A stretch of DNA of 64,000 nt from CALGKJ01 sp049322695 (GTDB lineage Bacteria; Bacillota; Clostridia; Lutisporales; Lutisporaceae): assembly GCA_049322695.1 (NCBI GenBank), contig JBMORW010000023.1:28488-92487 (forward strand). The letters run 5' to 3'. Each line of letters starts with the position of its first letter. Position 1 is the first letter of the stretch. Below the pieces are notes generated by a model. It saw only the letters and a program-made list of their open reading frames with translations. It was not told the DNA's origin and made no database searches. Below are positions 25,961 to 35,836 of this stretch, piece by piece. The translations under genes and the position numbers were made by a program.

Positions 25961-27967
25961 ATGAACATAGATAGTGCGAAGCATAGGATTGCTGAGCTTA
26001 CTGAGTTGATAAACAAGCACAATCATAATTATTATGTGCTTGATAATCCTACAATAAGCGACTACGACTATGACAAGCTTATGAAGGAGCTGCTGTCACT
26101 GGAGAATGAATTTCCTGAGCTGAAGCAGGAGGCTTCACCGAGTCAGAGAGTAGGCGGCAAGGTGCAGGAAGGCTTTAAGGAGGTTGTTCATTCTACTCCG
26201 AAGCTGAGTCTGGGAAATGTTTTTGATGAAAAGGATATAGCGGATTTTGACAGTAGGATAAGGAAAGCACTGGAGGAAGATGTTGAATATGTGCTAGACC
26301 TGAAAATAGACGGACTTACAGCTGTTCTGAATTATGAGAGCGGCAGGCTGGTGAGAGGTGCTACTAGGGGCGACGGCGTGAGGGGAGAGGATATCACTGA
26401 AAACCTGAAAACCATCAGGTCAATTCCCCTTGTTCTTACTGAGAAGGTGGATCTGGAGGTAAGAGGCGAGGTATATATGCCTAAAAAAGCCTTTGAAGTC
26501 CTGAATGAAAGACGCGAGGAGCAGGGAGAGCAGCTTTTTGCCAACCCCAGAAATGCAGCGGCAGGCTCAGTAAGACAGCTGGACAGCAGAATAGCCGCAG
26601 AAAGGTCTTTAGATATATATGTATTTAATCTGGAAAGCATACAGGGCAAAAGCTTCAACACTCATACAGAAGCACTGGAATATCTGAGAAAGCTTGGTTT
26701 TAAGGTCGGCTCTCAGGTCGAAACATGCAAAAGCTATATTGAAGTTGTGGAAAAATGCAGTCAATGGGCAGAAAAACGAGGAGAACTGCCCTTTGAAATC
26801 GACGGACTGGTCATAAGTGTCAACAGCTTAAGACAAAGGGATATGCTTGGAACAACAAGCAAAGCGCCCAGGTGGTCAGTAGCCTATAAGTTTCCGCCTG
26901 AAAAAAAGAAAACAAAGGTAAAGGAAATAATAGTGCAGGTAGGCAGGACAGGAGCATTGACGCCTACAGCAGTATTGGAGCCAGTGAGATTGGCTGGCTC
27001 TGTAATAGGAAGAGCAACCTTGCATAATGAAGACTATATAAGAGATAAAGACATAATGATTGGTGATACGGTAGTGATTCAAAAAGCAGGCGACGTGATA
27101 CCCGAGGTAGTCGAAGTAGTAAAGGAAGCAAGAGATGGGACACAAAGCAGCTTCATAATGCCCACAAAATGCCCTGTGTGCGGTTCGGAAACAGTAAGAG
27201 AGCAGGGAGAGGCAGTTACAAAATGTATAAATGCTTCCTGCGAGGCTCAGCTGAGACGACTGCTTTTCCACTTTGTTTCAAGGGATGCCATGAATATTGA
27301 AGGTATGGGGCCTCAGATAATAAATCTGCTGATGGATAATGGCTTCATAAAGGATGCAGCTGACATATATTTACTGAAGAACAGGAAGGAAGAACTTCTG
27401 AAGCTTGAAAGAATGGGTGAGAAGTCAGTCAACAATCTGCTTGATTCCATTGAAGCTTCAAAAGCAAATCCTTTGGGGAGATTGATATTTGCACTTGGCA
27501 TAAGAATGATAGGTCAGAGAGCTTCACAGCTTCTGGCAGACAGCTTTGATGATATTTCTGAGCTGGAATCAGCCTCTTTTGAACGTCTTATACAGATAGA
27601 TGAAATAGGAGATAAGATGGCAGAAAGCATAATAAGCTTTTTCGCACAGGAGCAGAACAAAAAGCTGGTAGAAAAGCTTAAAGAATGCGGGATAAATACA
27701 AAAGGCACAAAAAGAGAAGTAATTGACAATGATTATTTCAAAGGCAAGACCTTTGTACTGACCGGTGCTCTGTCAGGTTATACAAGAGAACAAGCCAAGG
27801 ACATAATAGAAGGCTTCGGAGGAAAAGTGTCAGGAAGTGTAAGCAAAAAAACCGATTACGTATTGGCCGGTGAAGATGCAGGATCAAAGCTGATTAAAGC
27901 AAATGAACTGGGTGTAGAAGTAATTAATGAGGAAACCTTCAAGAAATGGAGTAATATTTCATCGTAA
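25961..27967 (+). CDS. ligA: NAD-dependent DNA ligase LigA
   Basis: LigA seals nicks in DNA using NAD. The 668-residue protein has all domains: Ia and adenylation (catalytic Lys115 in LKIDG; RGDGVRGEDIT), OB fold (QVGRTGALTPTA), a zinc finger with four Cys (CPVCG and, after a linker, CINASC), helix-hairpin-helix repeats, and a C-terminal BRCT domain from about residue 590 (FKGKTFVLTGALSGYTREQA). AAGGAG at 25946-25951 sets the start. Confidence 0.96.
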   Translation: MNIDSAKHRIAELTELINKHNHNYYVLDNPTISDYDYDKLMKELLSLENEFPELKQEASPSQRVGGKVQEGFKEVVHSTPKLSLGNVFDEKDIADFDSRIRKALEEDVEYVLDLKIDGLTAVLNYESGRLVRGATRGDGVRGEDITENLKTIRSIPLVLTEKVDLEVRGEVYMPKKAFEVLNERREEQGEQLFANPRNAAAGSVRQLDSRIAAERSLDIYVFNLESIQGKSFNTHTEALEYLRKLGFKVGSQVETCKSYIEVVEKCSQWAEKRGELPFEIDGLVISVNSLRQRDMLGTTSKAPRWSVAYKFPPEKKKTKVKEIIVQVGRTGALTPTAVLEPVRLAGSVIGRATLHNEDYIRDKDIMIGDTVVIQKAGDVIPEVVEVVKEARDGTQSSFIMPTKCPVCGSETVREQGEAVTKCINASCEAQLRRLLFHFVSRDAMNIEGMGPQIINLLMDNGFIKDAADIYLLKNRKEELLKLERMGEKSVNNLLDSIEASKANPLGRLIFALGIRMIGQRASQLLADSFDDISELESASFERLIQIDEIGDKMAESIISFFAQEQNKKLVEKLKECGINTKGTKREVIDNDYFKGKTFVLTGALSGYTREQAKDIIEGFGGKVSGSVSKKTDYVLAGEDAGSKLIKANELGVEVINEETFKKWSNISS

Positions 27968-28333
27968 CTTCACAAAATCTACATTGTTAGTTCACAAAAA
28001 ATTCACAAATTTAAAATATAATTATACTAATTAAAAGTCAAAATTTTCTCAAAATAACAAAAAAAGCATTTTGAGAGTATATGAAGGCTTAGACAGTATT
28101 TTATAGCGATGTATAAGTATACCGGAAATACCATATTTATCACGCATAAATGCTGCATTTACAGCTAACCATAGATATTTTATTAAGTTAAGGGCGTTTT
28201 TGTGAACACAAAAACATTGAAATGTTGTACCTTTTATTGTAATATAATAATATCTGTGGTTAATTTCATATTCATTACTTTGTAGGCGTTACATTTATAT
28301 ATATGCGCCAAAAAAAAATAAGGGGGATGAACA
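27968..28333. other. Gap before oppA with hairpins and likely promoter
   Basis: This AT-rich 366-bp region has no supported gene. It holds a perfect hairpin GTTTTTGTG-AA-CACAAAAAC (about 28195-28214), a weaker CTCAAAAT/ATTTTGAG hairpin near 28051-28078, and a candidate promoter: TTGAAA at 28217-28222, 17 bases, TAATAT at 28240-28245. It is the likely regulatory region of the opp operon. Confidence 0.5.
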
Positions 28334-30016
28334 ATGAAGAAAACATTGGCATTAGTACTTGCTCTATTGCTAGTACTCTCACTCGGTCTTACAGCTTGTC
28401 AGCCTAAGCCGGAGGAAAAACCAGTTACAGACCCAACTCCAACTGAAGCTCCAGCTGAAGAGCCACAAGGACCTAAGATTCTTAGACTGGCTGAAGACGA
28501 GCCACCAGCACTTGATCCACAAATCGCTACTGACGCAGTATCTATCCGTCTTACTAACCTTTTACTTGAAGGTCTTGTAAGAAACCATGACGGTAAGGTA
28601 CTTCCAGGTATGGCTGAAAAGTGGGATGTTTCAGCAGATGGTTTAACTTACACATTCCATTTAAGAGATGCTAAGTGGAGTGATGGCAAGCCAGTAACAG
28701 CTTATGATTTCGAATACAGCTGGAGAAGAATAGTTGATCCTAAGGTTGCATCAGAGTATGCATTCCAAGGCTACTACCTCAAGAACGGTGAAGAGATCAA
28801 CACTGGCAAGATCACTGACCTTACTCAACTCGGAGTTAAGGCTACTGACGAGAAGACATTGGTTGCTACACTTAAGGCTCCATGCTCATACTTCTTGTCA
28901 CTCTGCGGTTTCGTTACTTTCCAACCTGCTAGACAAGACAAGGTTGAAGAGTTCAAAGAAGCTTATGGAACAGACGTTGATAAGTATGTAACAAATGGAC
29001 CATTCTTGTTCAAAGAGTGGGTACACGATTCACACTTCTCAATCGAAAAGAACCCAGATTACTGGAACAAGGACGCTATAAAGCTTGACAAAATAGAGTA
29101 CACAATAGTTGTTGACGCTGCTACAATCATCAACATGTACGAAGCAGGCGACATCGACATGTGCGGTTTAACTGGCGACTATATCCAACAATTCAAGGAT
29201 AAGGGCAGAGAAGTTAAGTCATACAGTGACGGTGCAGAGTTCTATCTCGAAGTTAACCACAAGGGTAAGACAGCTGAAACTGGTAAATTCTTAGGCAACA
29301 ACGATTTCAGATTAGCACTTGGTTATGCACTTGACAGACAAGCGCTTATCACTGCAATTCTTAAGAATGACTCCAAGCCAGCTACAAGATTCGTACATCC
29401 TGACTTAGCAGGTGTTAACGACAAGTTTGCTAACGAGCATCCATATGAGTTCTGGCCAGCAACAGCTGACCTTGCTAAGGCTAAGGAACACCTTGACAAA
29501 GCTCTTGCTGCAATAGGAACAACTGCTGACAAGATGCCTACATTCGAGCTTCTTAACTACGAAGGTGACAACGCTAGATTATTCGGCGAAGCACTTCAAG
29601 ACATGTGGTTAAAGAACCTTGGTGTAAAGGTTGAAATGAAGCAAATCCAATTTGCTCAAAAGCTTCAAATAGCTACTGACAAGGATTATGATCTTAACTA
29701 TGCAGGTTGGGGCCCAGACTACAACGACGCTATGACATTTGTTGATCTGTTTGTAACAGACGGTGGACATAACAACACTAACTGGAGCAATGCTAAGTTC
29801 GACGAACTGATCTACGGAGCGAAGGTTGAAGCTGACCCAGTTAAGAGAGGCCAAATGATGGCTGAAGCTGAAAAGATATTACTTGAAGGCGTACCATGTA
29901 TTCCATTATACTTCAGATACAGAAACTACACTCACCAACCATACGTAACAGGTGTAGTAAGATATCCTATCGGTGCTGACCCAGACTTAGTATACGCTGA
30001 TATATTACCTCACTAA
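28334..30016 (+). CDS. oppA: Oligopeptide ABC transporter substrate-binding lipoprotein
   Basis: OppA captures peptides outside the cell for the permease. The 560-residue protein has a lipoprotein signal ending at Cys22 (LGLTAC), a Pro/Glu/Thr-rich linker, then an SBP_bac_5 domain (LRLAEDEPPALDPQ, the LLEGLVRNHDGKVLPGMAE segment, TYTFHLRDAKWSDGKPVTA). GGGGG at 28322-28326 precedes the ATG. Codon choice differs from the neighbours (many AAC, GAC, CCA, GCT), the pattern of a very highly expressed gene. It opens the oppABCDF operon. The exact ligand is not provable from sequence. Confidence 0.92.
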   Translation: MKKTLALVLALLLVLSLGLTACQPKPEEKPVTDPTPTEAPAEEPQGPKILRLAEDEPPALDPQIATDAVSIRLTNLLLEGLVRNHDGKVLPGMAEKWDVSADGLTYTFHLRDAKWSDGKPVTAYDFEYSWRRIVDPKVASEYAFQGYYLKNGEEINTGKITDLTQLGVKATDEKTLVATLKAPCSYFLSLCGFVTFQPARQDKVEEFKEAYGTDVDKYVTNGPFLFKEWVHDSHFSIEKNPDYWNKDAIKLDKIEYTIVVDAATIINMYEAGDIDMCGLTGDYIQQFKDKGREVKSYSDGAEFYLEVNHKGKTAETGKFLGNNDFRLALGYALDRQALITAILKNDSKPATRFVHPDLAGVNDKFANEHPYEFWPATADLAKAKEHLDKALAAIGTTADKMPTFELLNYEGDNARLFGEALQDMWLKNLGVKVEMKQIQFAQKLQIATDKDYDLNYAGWGPDYNDAMTFVDLFVTDGGHNNTNWSNAKFDELIYGAKVEADPVKRGQMMAEAEKILLEGVPCIPLYFRYRNYTHQPYVTGVVRYPIGADPDLVYADILPH

Positions 30017-30063
30017 TAATTAGCTGACCCAAGTCAGGGAAAGACACAATTAAATTAATAACT

Positions 30064-30096
30064 GATGAAGGTATATGTTTAACATATACCTTCATC
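30064..30096 (+). terminator. Intercistronic stem-loop between oppA and oppB
   Basis: A perfect 14-bp stem (GATGAAGGTATATG with its complement) closes a TTTAA loop, with no U tract. It probably acts as a partial terminator or as a 3' stabiliser of oppA mRNA. Confidence 0.7.
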
Positions 30097-30174
30097 TAGC
30101 TTATAAGCAAGTTTGGATTTATTTTCATTTAAAATTCACAAAAAATTCATAAAACAAAAAGGGGGTCATTGAGT

Positions 30175-31110
30175 TTGCTTAGATATACTGGAAAGAGATT
30201 ATTTATATCTCTTATCACAATTTGGATTCTTATTACTTTAACCTTCTTCTTAGTTAGACTGCTTCCCGGCGACCCGTTTACTACACAGAGAATGACACCA
30301 GAAATAAGAGCAAATCTTGAAAAGTACTATGGCTTTGATAAGCCGCTTCCTGTACAATACTTGAAATACCTTGGCAATCTTGCAAAGTTAGATTTAGGTA
30401 TATCGATGAGATATAAGGGGAGATCGGTAAACGGTATACTTGCTGATGCATTCCCTGTTTCAGCAAATTTAGGTATGAGAGCAGTTATATTTGCTGCAAC
30501 TACCGGTGTTATACTTGGAATTATTGCTGCACTTAATAAGGATAAAATACTTGATAAGCTTACTATTTTTATAGCTATTGTAGGGGTATCCATACCAAAC
30601 TTCGTTATGGCATCCTTCTTACAGTATATATTTGGAGTTAAGTTGAAATGGCTCCCCGTTGCCCAGTGGATGGATCCATCAAGAGGCATGGGTATAGAGC
30701 ATACAATTCTTCCCGTGCTGTGCTTGGGCTTCGGTACATTGGCTACCTACTCAAGATACATGCGTGCCAGCATGCTTGAGGTAACCACCTCAGAGTATGT
30801 AAAGACTGCAAAGGCAAAGGGTCTTTCTCCCTTACAGGTTACAGTAAGGCATCAAATCAGAAATGCTTTATTACCTATAGTAACGCTGCTTGGTGTTACA
30901 ATAGCAGTTCTCTTAACAGGAACCTTCGTTGTAGAGACTGTGTTTGCTATTCCTGGTATGGGCAGGCAGTACGTATTGAGCATAGCTGTAAGAGATTATC
31001 CTATGATACTTGGTCTGACAACCTTCTATGGAACATTTTTGATATTTATGACTTTCTTAACTGACATAATTTATGGTTTAGTCGATCCAAGAATCAGAGT
31101 ATCGAAGTAA
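30175..31110 (+). CDS. oppB: Oligopeptide ABC transporter permease OppB
   Basis: The 312-codon frame encodes a membrane permease with a first helix at about 10-30 and five more after residue 95. It has the LLPGDPFT segment after helix 1 and the cytoplasmic EAA-type loop (YVKTAKAKGLSPLQVTVRHQIRNALLP) that docks on the ATPases. I choose TTG 30175, about nine bases after GGGGG at 30161. An in-frame TTG at 30169 is too close to it. oppC follows after 15 bases. Confidence 0.92.
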   Translation: MLRYTGKRLFISLITIWILITLTFFLVRLLPGDPFTTQRMTPEIRANLEKYYGFDKPLPVQYLKYLGNLAKLDLGISMRYKGRSVNGILADAFPVSANLGMRAVIFAATTGVILGIIAALNKDKILDKLTIFIAIVGVSIPNFVMASFLQYIFGVKLKWLPVAQWMDPSRGMGIEHTILPVLCLGFGTLATYSRYMRASMLEVTTSEYVKTAKAKGLSPLQVTVRHQIRNALLPIVTLLGVTIAVLLTGTFVVETVFAIPGMGRQYVLSIAVRDYPMILGLTTFYGTFLIFMTFLTDIIYGLVDPRIRVSK

Positions 31111-31125
31111 GGGGGGAGAAGAAGA

Positions 31126-32040
31126 ATGGAGATAAGTAGAGAGCAATTTACCCATGTTGGTACCAATACACAAAAAGCCCAAGCCATTGTCCGACCCAGC
31201 ATGACATACTGGCAGGATGCCTGGAGAAGACTTAAAATGAGCAAGGTTACCATGGTATCACTGGGATTGATTATATTATTAATTCTAATGGCAATTGTAG
31301 CCCCATTTTTGACCAAACACACCTATTATGATAATAATCTTTCCAATATTAACCAAATGCCTAATGCAGAGCACTGGTTTGGTACCGATACACTAGGAAG
31401 GGATATGTGGGCTAGAATATGGGCAGGCGGTAGAATTTCCCTGTTTATTGGATTTGTATGTACTTTCCTGGAAGGAACTATAGGAATGCTGGTAGGCGGT
31501 GCTTCAGGTTACTTCGGCGGAAAGCTTGATATGTTTATAATGAGAACGGTTGACGTACTTATGGGTATACCGGCTCTTATCATTATAATTCTTGTATCAA
31601 TGGTTATGGGTACAGGATTAAATGCAATGATTTTTGCTATAGTTATATCAGGCTGGTTTGCAATGGCCAGACTTGTGAGAGGGCAGGTATTCTCACTTAA
31701 GGAACAGGAATTTGTATTGGCAGCAAAAACTCTTGGTGCAAGCTCCTCAAGACTTATATTAAAGCATTTGATACCTAACTGTCTTGGAGTTATTATAGTC
31801 AGCTTGACGTTCCGTATTCCCGGAAACATATTCTATGAAGCATTCCTTAGCTTTATAGGTCTGGGAGTTCAACCTCCTATGACATCCTGGGGACAGCTGG
31901 CAGCAGCTGGAACGCTGATTTATCAAACACAGCCGCTGCAAATGTTTTTACCATCAGTAGTAATAAGCTTGACAATGTTATCGTTACAGTTATTAGGTGA
32001 TGGACTTAGAGACGCTCTAGATCCAAAGCTCAGAAAGTAA
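31126..32040 (+). CDS. oppC: Oligopeptide ABC transporter permease OppC
   Basis: The 304-residue partner permease of OppB. It has an N-terminal cytoplasmic region, TM1 near 42-62, the HWFGTDTLGRDMWARI motif typical of OppC/DppC, and the EAA loop (FVLAAKTLGASSSRLILKH) near 195-213. GGGGGGAG at 31111-31118 precedes the ATG. The gene is followed by the two ATPase genes. Confidence 0.93.
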   Translation: MEISREQFTHVGTNTQKAQAIVRPSMTYWQDAWRRLKMSKVTMVSLGLIILLILMAIVAPFLTKHTYYDNNLSNINQMPNAEHWFGTDTLGRDMWARIWAGGRISLFIGFVCTFLEGTIGMLVGGASGYFGGKLDMFIMRTVDVLMGIPALIIIILVSMVMGTGLNAMIFAIVISGWFAMARLVRGQVFSLKEQEFVLAAKTLGASSSRLILKHLIPNCLGVIIVSLTFRIPGNIFYEAFLSFIGLGVQPPMTSWGQLAAAGTLIYQTQPLQMFLPSVVISLTMLSLQLLGDGLRDALDPKLRK

Positions 32041-32055
32041 GGAGGTGTAGTAGTT

Positions 32056-33072
32056 ATGGAAAAGTTATTAGAAGTAAAGGAATTATATGTTTCCTTTGAT
32101 ACCTATGCAGGAGAAGTTCAGGCCGTCAGAGGCGTTACATTCGACCTGGGAGTTGCAGAGACATTGGCGATAGTTGGAGAATCAGGCTGTGGAAAAAGCG
32201 TTACTGCACAATCCATAATGAAGCTGATACCTATGCCTCCAGGACGCATAAAGAGCGGAAGCGTATTATTTAATGGCAGAGAAGTTACGAAGCTTACAGA
32301 AAAGCAAATGGAAGCGGTAAGAGGCTCGGAAATGGGTATGATATTCCAGGATCCGATGACTTCCCTTAATCCTACTATGAAAATCGGTAATCAGATAGCA
32401 GAAGGTCTTGTAAAGCACCAGAAGCTGTCAAAGAAGGTAGCTCTTCAGAGAGCTGTTGAAATGCTGAAGATGGTTGGTATTCCTAACCCTGAAAAGAGAG
32501 TTAGTCAATATCCTCATGAGTTCAGCGGCGGGATGAGACAAAGAGCTATGATAGCTATAGCTCTTGCATGTAAGCCAAGACTGCTTATAGCTGACGAACC
32601 GACAACAGCATTGGACGTTACAATACAGGCTCAGATATTGGATTTGATGAGAGAGCTGAAGGAGAAGATTGATACATCAATTATCCTTATAACTCATGAC
32701 CTTGGTGTTGTTGCAGACATGGCAGAAAGAATAGTTGTTATGTATGCAGGCAAGGTTGTAGAGCAGGGTACAGTGGACGATATATTCTATAATCCACAGC
32801 ATCCTTATACATGGGGTCTCTTGAAATCAGTTCCGAGACTTGATGCAGAAAACAAGGAAGCTCTTATCCCGATTGACGGTACTCCTCCGGACTTGTTTGC
32901 ACCTCCGGTAGGCTGTGCATTTGCTGCAAGATGCGAATATGCAATGAAGATCTGCTATGACGCTCAACCAGATATGTCAGAGCTTGGAAATGGTCATGAA
33001 TGTGCATGTTGGCTGCAGCATCCGGAAGCTCCGAAGGTTCAAAGACCTGAAGGAATAGGAGGTAGAAGATAA
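32056..33072 (+). CDS. oppD: Oligopeptide ABC transporter ATP-binding protein OppD
   Basis: The 338-residue ATPase has Walker A GESGCGKS near 43-50, Q-loop IFQDPMTSLNP, signature FSGGMRQR, Walker B LLIADEPTTALD and the H-loop THDLG. The C-terminal oligopeptide-transporter extension has clustered Cys (CAFAARCEYAMKICYD), which in several Opp/Dpp ATPases binds an Fe-S cluster. Its TAA stop overlaps the oppF ATG (TAATG), so the two ATPases are translationally coupled. Confidence 0.94.
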   Translation: MEKLLEVKELYVSFDTYAGEVQAVRGVTFDLGVAETLAIVGESGCGKSVTAQSIMKLIPMPPGRIKSGSVLFNGREVTKLTEKQMEAVRGSEMGMIFQDPMTSLNPTMKIGNQIAEGLVKHQKLSKKVALQRAVEMLKMVGIPNPEKRVSQYPHEFSGGMRQRAMIAIALACKPRLLIADEPTTALDVTIQAQILDLMRELKEKIDTSIILITHDLGVVADMAERIVVMYAGKVVEQGTVDDIFYNPQHPYTWGLLKSVPRLDAENKEALIPIDGTPPDLFAPPVGCAFAARCEYAMKICYDAQPDMSELGNGHECACWLQHPEAPKVQRPEGIGGRR

Positions 33073-34031
33073 TGGCTGAAGCAAAAACACTTATAGAGGT
33101 TAAAAATCTCAAAAAATACTTCCATGTAGGACATAATGCGGTTTTAAAGGCAGTTGACGGCTTGAACTTTGCAATAAGAGAAGGTGAAACCCTTGGACTT
33201 GTTGGAGAATCAGGCTGCGGTAAGTCCACTACCGGAAGAACTATGATCAGACTGTATGAAGCGACAGCCGGTGAGGTAATATTCGAGGATAAGAATGTCC
33301 ATAAGCTTAATAGATTGGAGCAAAAAGAGTTTACTAAGAAGGCTCAGATGATATTCCAAGATCCATACGCGTCACTTAATCCCAGAATGACAGTAGGTGA
33401 CATTATTGGAGAAGGTATAGATATTCATGAATTGTATACCGGAAAAGCAAGGACAGAAAAAATATATGAGCTTTTGAACATAGTTGGACTCAACAACGAG
33501 CATGCCAGCAGATTTCCTCATGAGTTCAGCGGCGGGCAAAGACAGAGAATAGGTATTGCAAGAGCATTGTCCATAGAGCCACAGTTCATAGTTTGTGACG
33601 AGCCTATATCAGCTCTTGACGTATCTATACAGGCACAGGTAGTCAACCTTTTGATAGAGCTTCAAAGAGAACGTAAGCTTACTTATCTGTTTATCGCTCA
33701 TGATTTAAGTATGGTTAAGCACATTTCAGACAGAGTTGGAGTTATGTATTTGGGTACAATGGTTGAAATGACAACAAGCGCAGAACTGTATAAGAATCCG
33801 CTGCATCCATATACACAGGCTTTGCTTTCAGCTATACCTGTTCCAGACCCTGAATTTGAGAGAAATAGACAGAGAATACTGCTTCAGGGAGATGTACCAA
33901 GTCCGATAAATCCTGCACCCGGCTGCAGATTTAAAGCAAGATGCAGATATGCAAAAGACATATGCGGACAAGAAATGCCTGAGTTCAGAGAAGTGAGTAA
34001 GGATCATTTTGTAGCTTGCCATATAGTATAA
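33072..34031 (+). CDS. oppF: Oligopeptide ABC transporter ATP-binding protein OppF
   Basis: The 319-residue second ATPase has Walker A GESGCGKS near 46-53, IFQDPYASLNPR (Q-loop), FSGGQRQRIG (signature), FIVCDEPISALD (Walker B), and the Cys-bearing C-terminal extension (CRFKARCRYAKDIC). OppD and OppF should form the heterodimer that powers uptake. It is the last gene of the operon. Confidence 0.94.
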   Translation: MAEAKTLIEVKNLKKYFHVGHNAVLKAVDGLNFAIREGETLGLVGESGCGKSTTGRTMIRLYEATAGEVIFEDKNVHKLNRLEQKEFTKKAQMIFQDPYASLNPRMTVGDIIGEGIDIHELYTGKARTEKIYELLNIVGLNNEHASRFPHEFSGGQRQRIGIARALSIEPQFIVCDEPISALDVSIQAQVVNLLIELQRERKLTYLFIAHDLSMVKHISDRVGVMYLGTMVEMTTSAELYKNPLHPYTQALLSAIPVPDPEFERNRQRILLQGDVPSPINPAPGCRFKARCRYAKDICGQEMPEFREVSKDHFVACHIV

Positions 34032-34043
34032 ATACTTTATAGG

Positions 34044-34069
34044 AAAAGCCTCCTGGGAGGCTTTTTCTA
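34044..34069 (+). terminator. Rho-independent terminator of the opp operon
   Basis: AAAAGCCTC (34044-34052) pairs with GAGGCTTTT (34057-34065), ending in a T run. Confidence 0.88.
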
Positions 34070-34113
34070 TAAACAAATAAGTAACAGAAAATAACATATT
34101 GTGGGGTGGCATA

Positions 34114-35763
34114 ATGGAAAAAAAGAAACTCAGGATTGCAAAAATCATAAGTACGGCTATTATTCTATGCACAATTTTGGGCATAGTGCTAATGCACAGT
34201 TACTTTAACCTCCAGTATGAGCTGCAGGGACCATCAGAAAACTGGGGAAGAGATATCACCATAAAGGAAATGGTTGTGAACAAAAAGGCGCCTTCCTTCT
34301 TTTTAACGGACAACAGTGCTGACATGCTGATTATTGATGGAAATAAAATGGAAAATGTCATAATTGACAGAAGTACAGCTGGTATGACAACATCACCTGT
34401 TAATATTCCCGGTGCAGTACCTGAAAATGTGACACAGCTTAACTGGAATAAGGATTTTGTAGTATGGATGGAGAATTTTGATCTTTTCTACTCACGCCTT
34501 AATAGTGATGGGACTTATTCTGAGAAACAGCTTATAAAAGAGGCTGTAAAACAGTTTCAGGTCATTAAGAATTCAGAAGCTTATTTACTGCTTGTAGCTG
34601 GCAATAATGAAATAGTTATGTATGAAATACTTGGGGATTCCGTTAAGCAGGCAGGAGCAGCATATCCTGTTCAAAATCTCAGGGGTGCCAGTGCAGTATG
34701 CAGCAAAGACGGTAAAGTGCACATAGCAGCACTGGCCAGTGACAATGATATCCTATATCCTATTAAATACATTACATATGAGTCCACAAACTGGACATTG
34801 ATAACAGAAAAGGTTGAAAGGTATCTGTCCCGTGCCTGGAAGATTTCTGATATAGAGATAGGCATTGATGATGAGGATGTGTATATTTTCTATCAACTGG
34901 GCAAATGGGATACACACGGAATGAGCGTTAAGCTTCTATATACCAGCACACCTATTGGAGGTATAGGCAATGAGATGGTATTTGATAACCTTAATGTACT
35001 CCCTGAGGATAAAGGAAGAGGAAGTGCGATAATTTTTGAACCAGTATGTGTTAAGGTTCAAGGCGAAAAGTTGAAAGCAGCAGTTATTCGCGACAGTATA
35101 GATTATAAAGGAAACGACGGGCTTGCAGTTTTTCTGATGACCTTTGAGGATGGTAATGTTGAAACAGCTGTAAAAGCAGTCAAGGAAAAAAGCTGGCCGT
35201 CTAATATGGCTATTGATGCTATAGGTGATGATATTGGAATTGCATTTTTGGATACTGCAGGAAAGGGAAACTCAGAAATACTATATGCAGAAAGCAGTAA
35301 AAGCTTTATAAAGGCAGCCAGCAGCGGTAGACCCATTGATTACCTGTATGCAATTCTAAATGCAATACCAAGCTATATAACAGGCACGCTCATAGGTCTT
35401 GTAAGAGCACTAGTATTTTTGCCGGCTGTTTTTTGGATTATATTTGTAGAAGTTTTTGAAATAAGAGGCTTGAGAAGAAGACCAGATATAGTTGTTGGAG
35501 TAGCGATCGTCATACATGCTGTTACAAAGTTATTTACAATGGGCAACTATTACACCAAATCAGCAATAAAACTTATGCCGGATATTTTGAAGTTTTCACA
35601 TGCACAGTACTTTTATGGTGTACTCATACTTGGTATGTCATTACTGATAACAGCTTTGGTTAAAAACTCCAGAAAGGATATGCATCATATGGTAGAGTAT
35701 TTAGTATTTGCAGCTTCTGACATTATAATAACGACACTTTTATACACAGCATATTTTTTATAA
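34114..35763 (+). CDS. Uncharacterised membrane-anchored protein, paralogue 1
   Basis: I do not recognise the family. The 549-residue protein has one N-terminal membrane segment (about 10-30), a large extracellular part (about 35-420) with repeated short beta-strand-like motifs such as NWNKDFVVWMENFDLFYS, which suggests a beta-propeller, then four C-terminal membrane segments (about 428-545). The juxtamembrane motif PSENWGRD is shared with the next gene. ATG 34114 has GGGGTGG upstream; an in-frame TTG at 34099 does not. It follows the opp terminator, so it is a separate unit. Confidence 0.7.
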   Translation: MEKKKLRIAKIISTAIILCTILGIVLMHSYFNLQYELQGPSENWGRDITIKEMVVNKKAPSFFLTDNSADMLIIDGNKMENVIIDRSTAGMTTSPVNIPGAVPENVTQLNWNKDFVVWMENFDLFYSRLNSDGTYSEKQLIKEAVKQFQVIKNSEAYLLLVAGNNEIVMYEILGDSVKQAGAAYPVQNLRGASAVCSKDGKVHIAALASDNDILYPIKYITYESTNWTLITEKVERYLSRAWKISDIEIGIDDEDVYIFYQLGKWDTHGMSVKLLYTSTPIGGIGNEMVFDNLNVLPEDKGRGSAIIFEPVCVKVQGEKLKAAVIRDSIDYKGNDGLAVFLMTFEDGNVETAVKAVKEKSWPSNMAIDAIGDDIGIAFLDTAGKGNSEILYAESSKSFIKAASSGRPIDYLYAILNAIPSYITGTLIGLVRALVFLPAVFWIIFVEVFEIRGLRRRPDIVVGVAIVIHAVTKLFTMGNYYTKSAIKLMPDILKFSHAQYFYGVLILGMSLLITALVKNSRKDMHHMVEYLVFAASDIIITTLLYTAYFL

Positions 35764-35836
35764 TTTATTACAGCAAATCTCTCCACCTGACATAAAAAAA
35801 ACAATGAGTTCAGACTGAAAAAAGGGAGAGTGTTTT

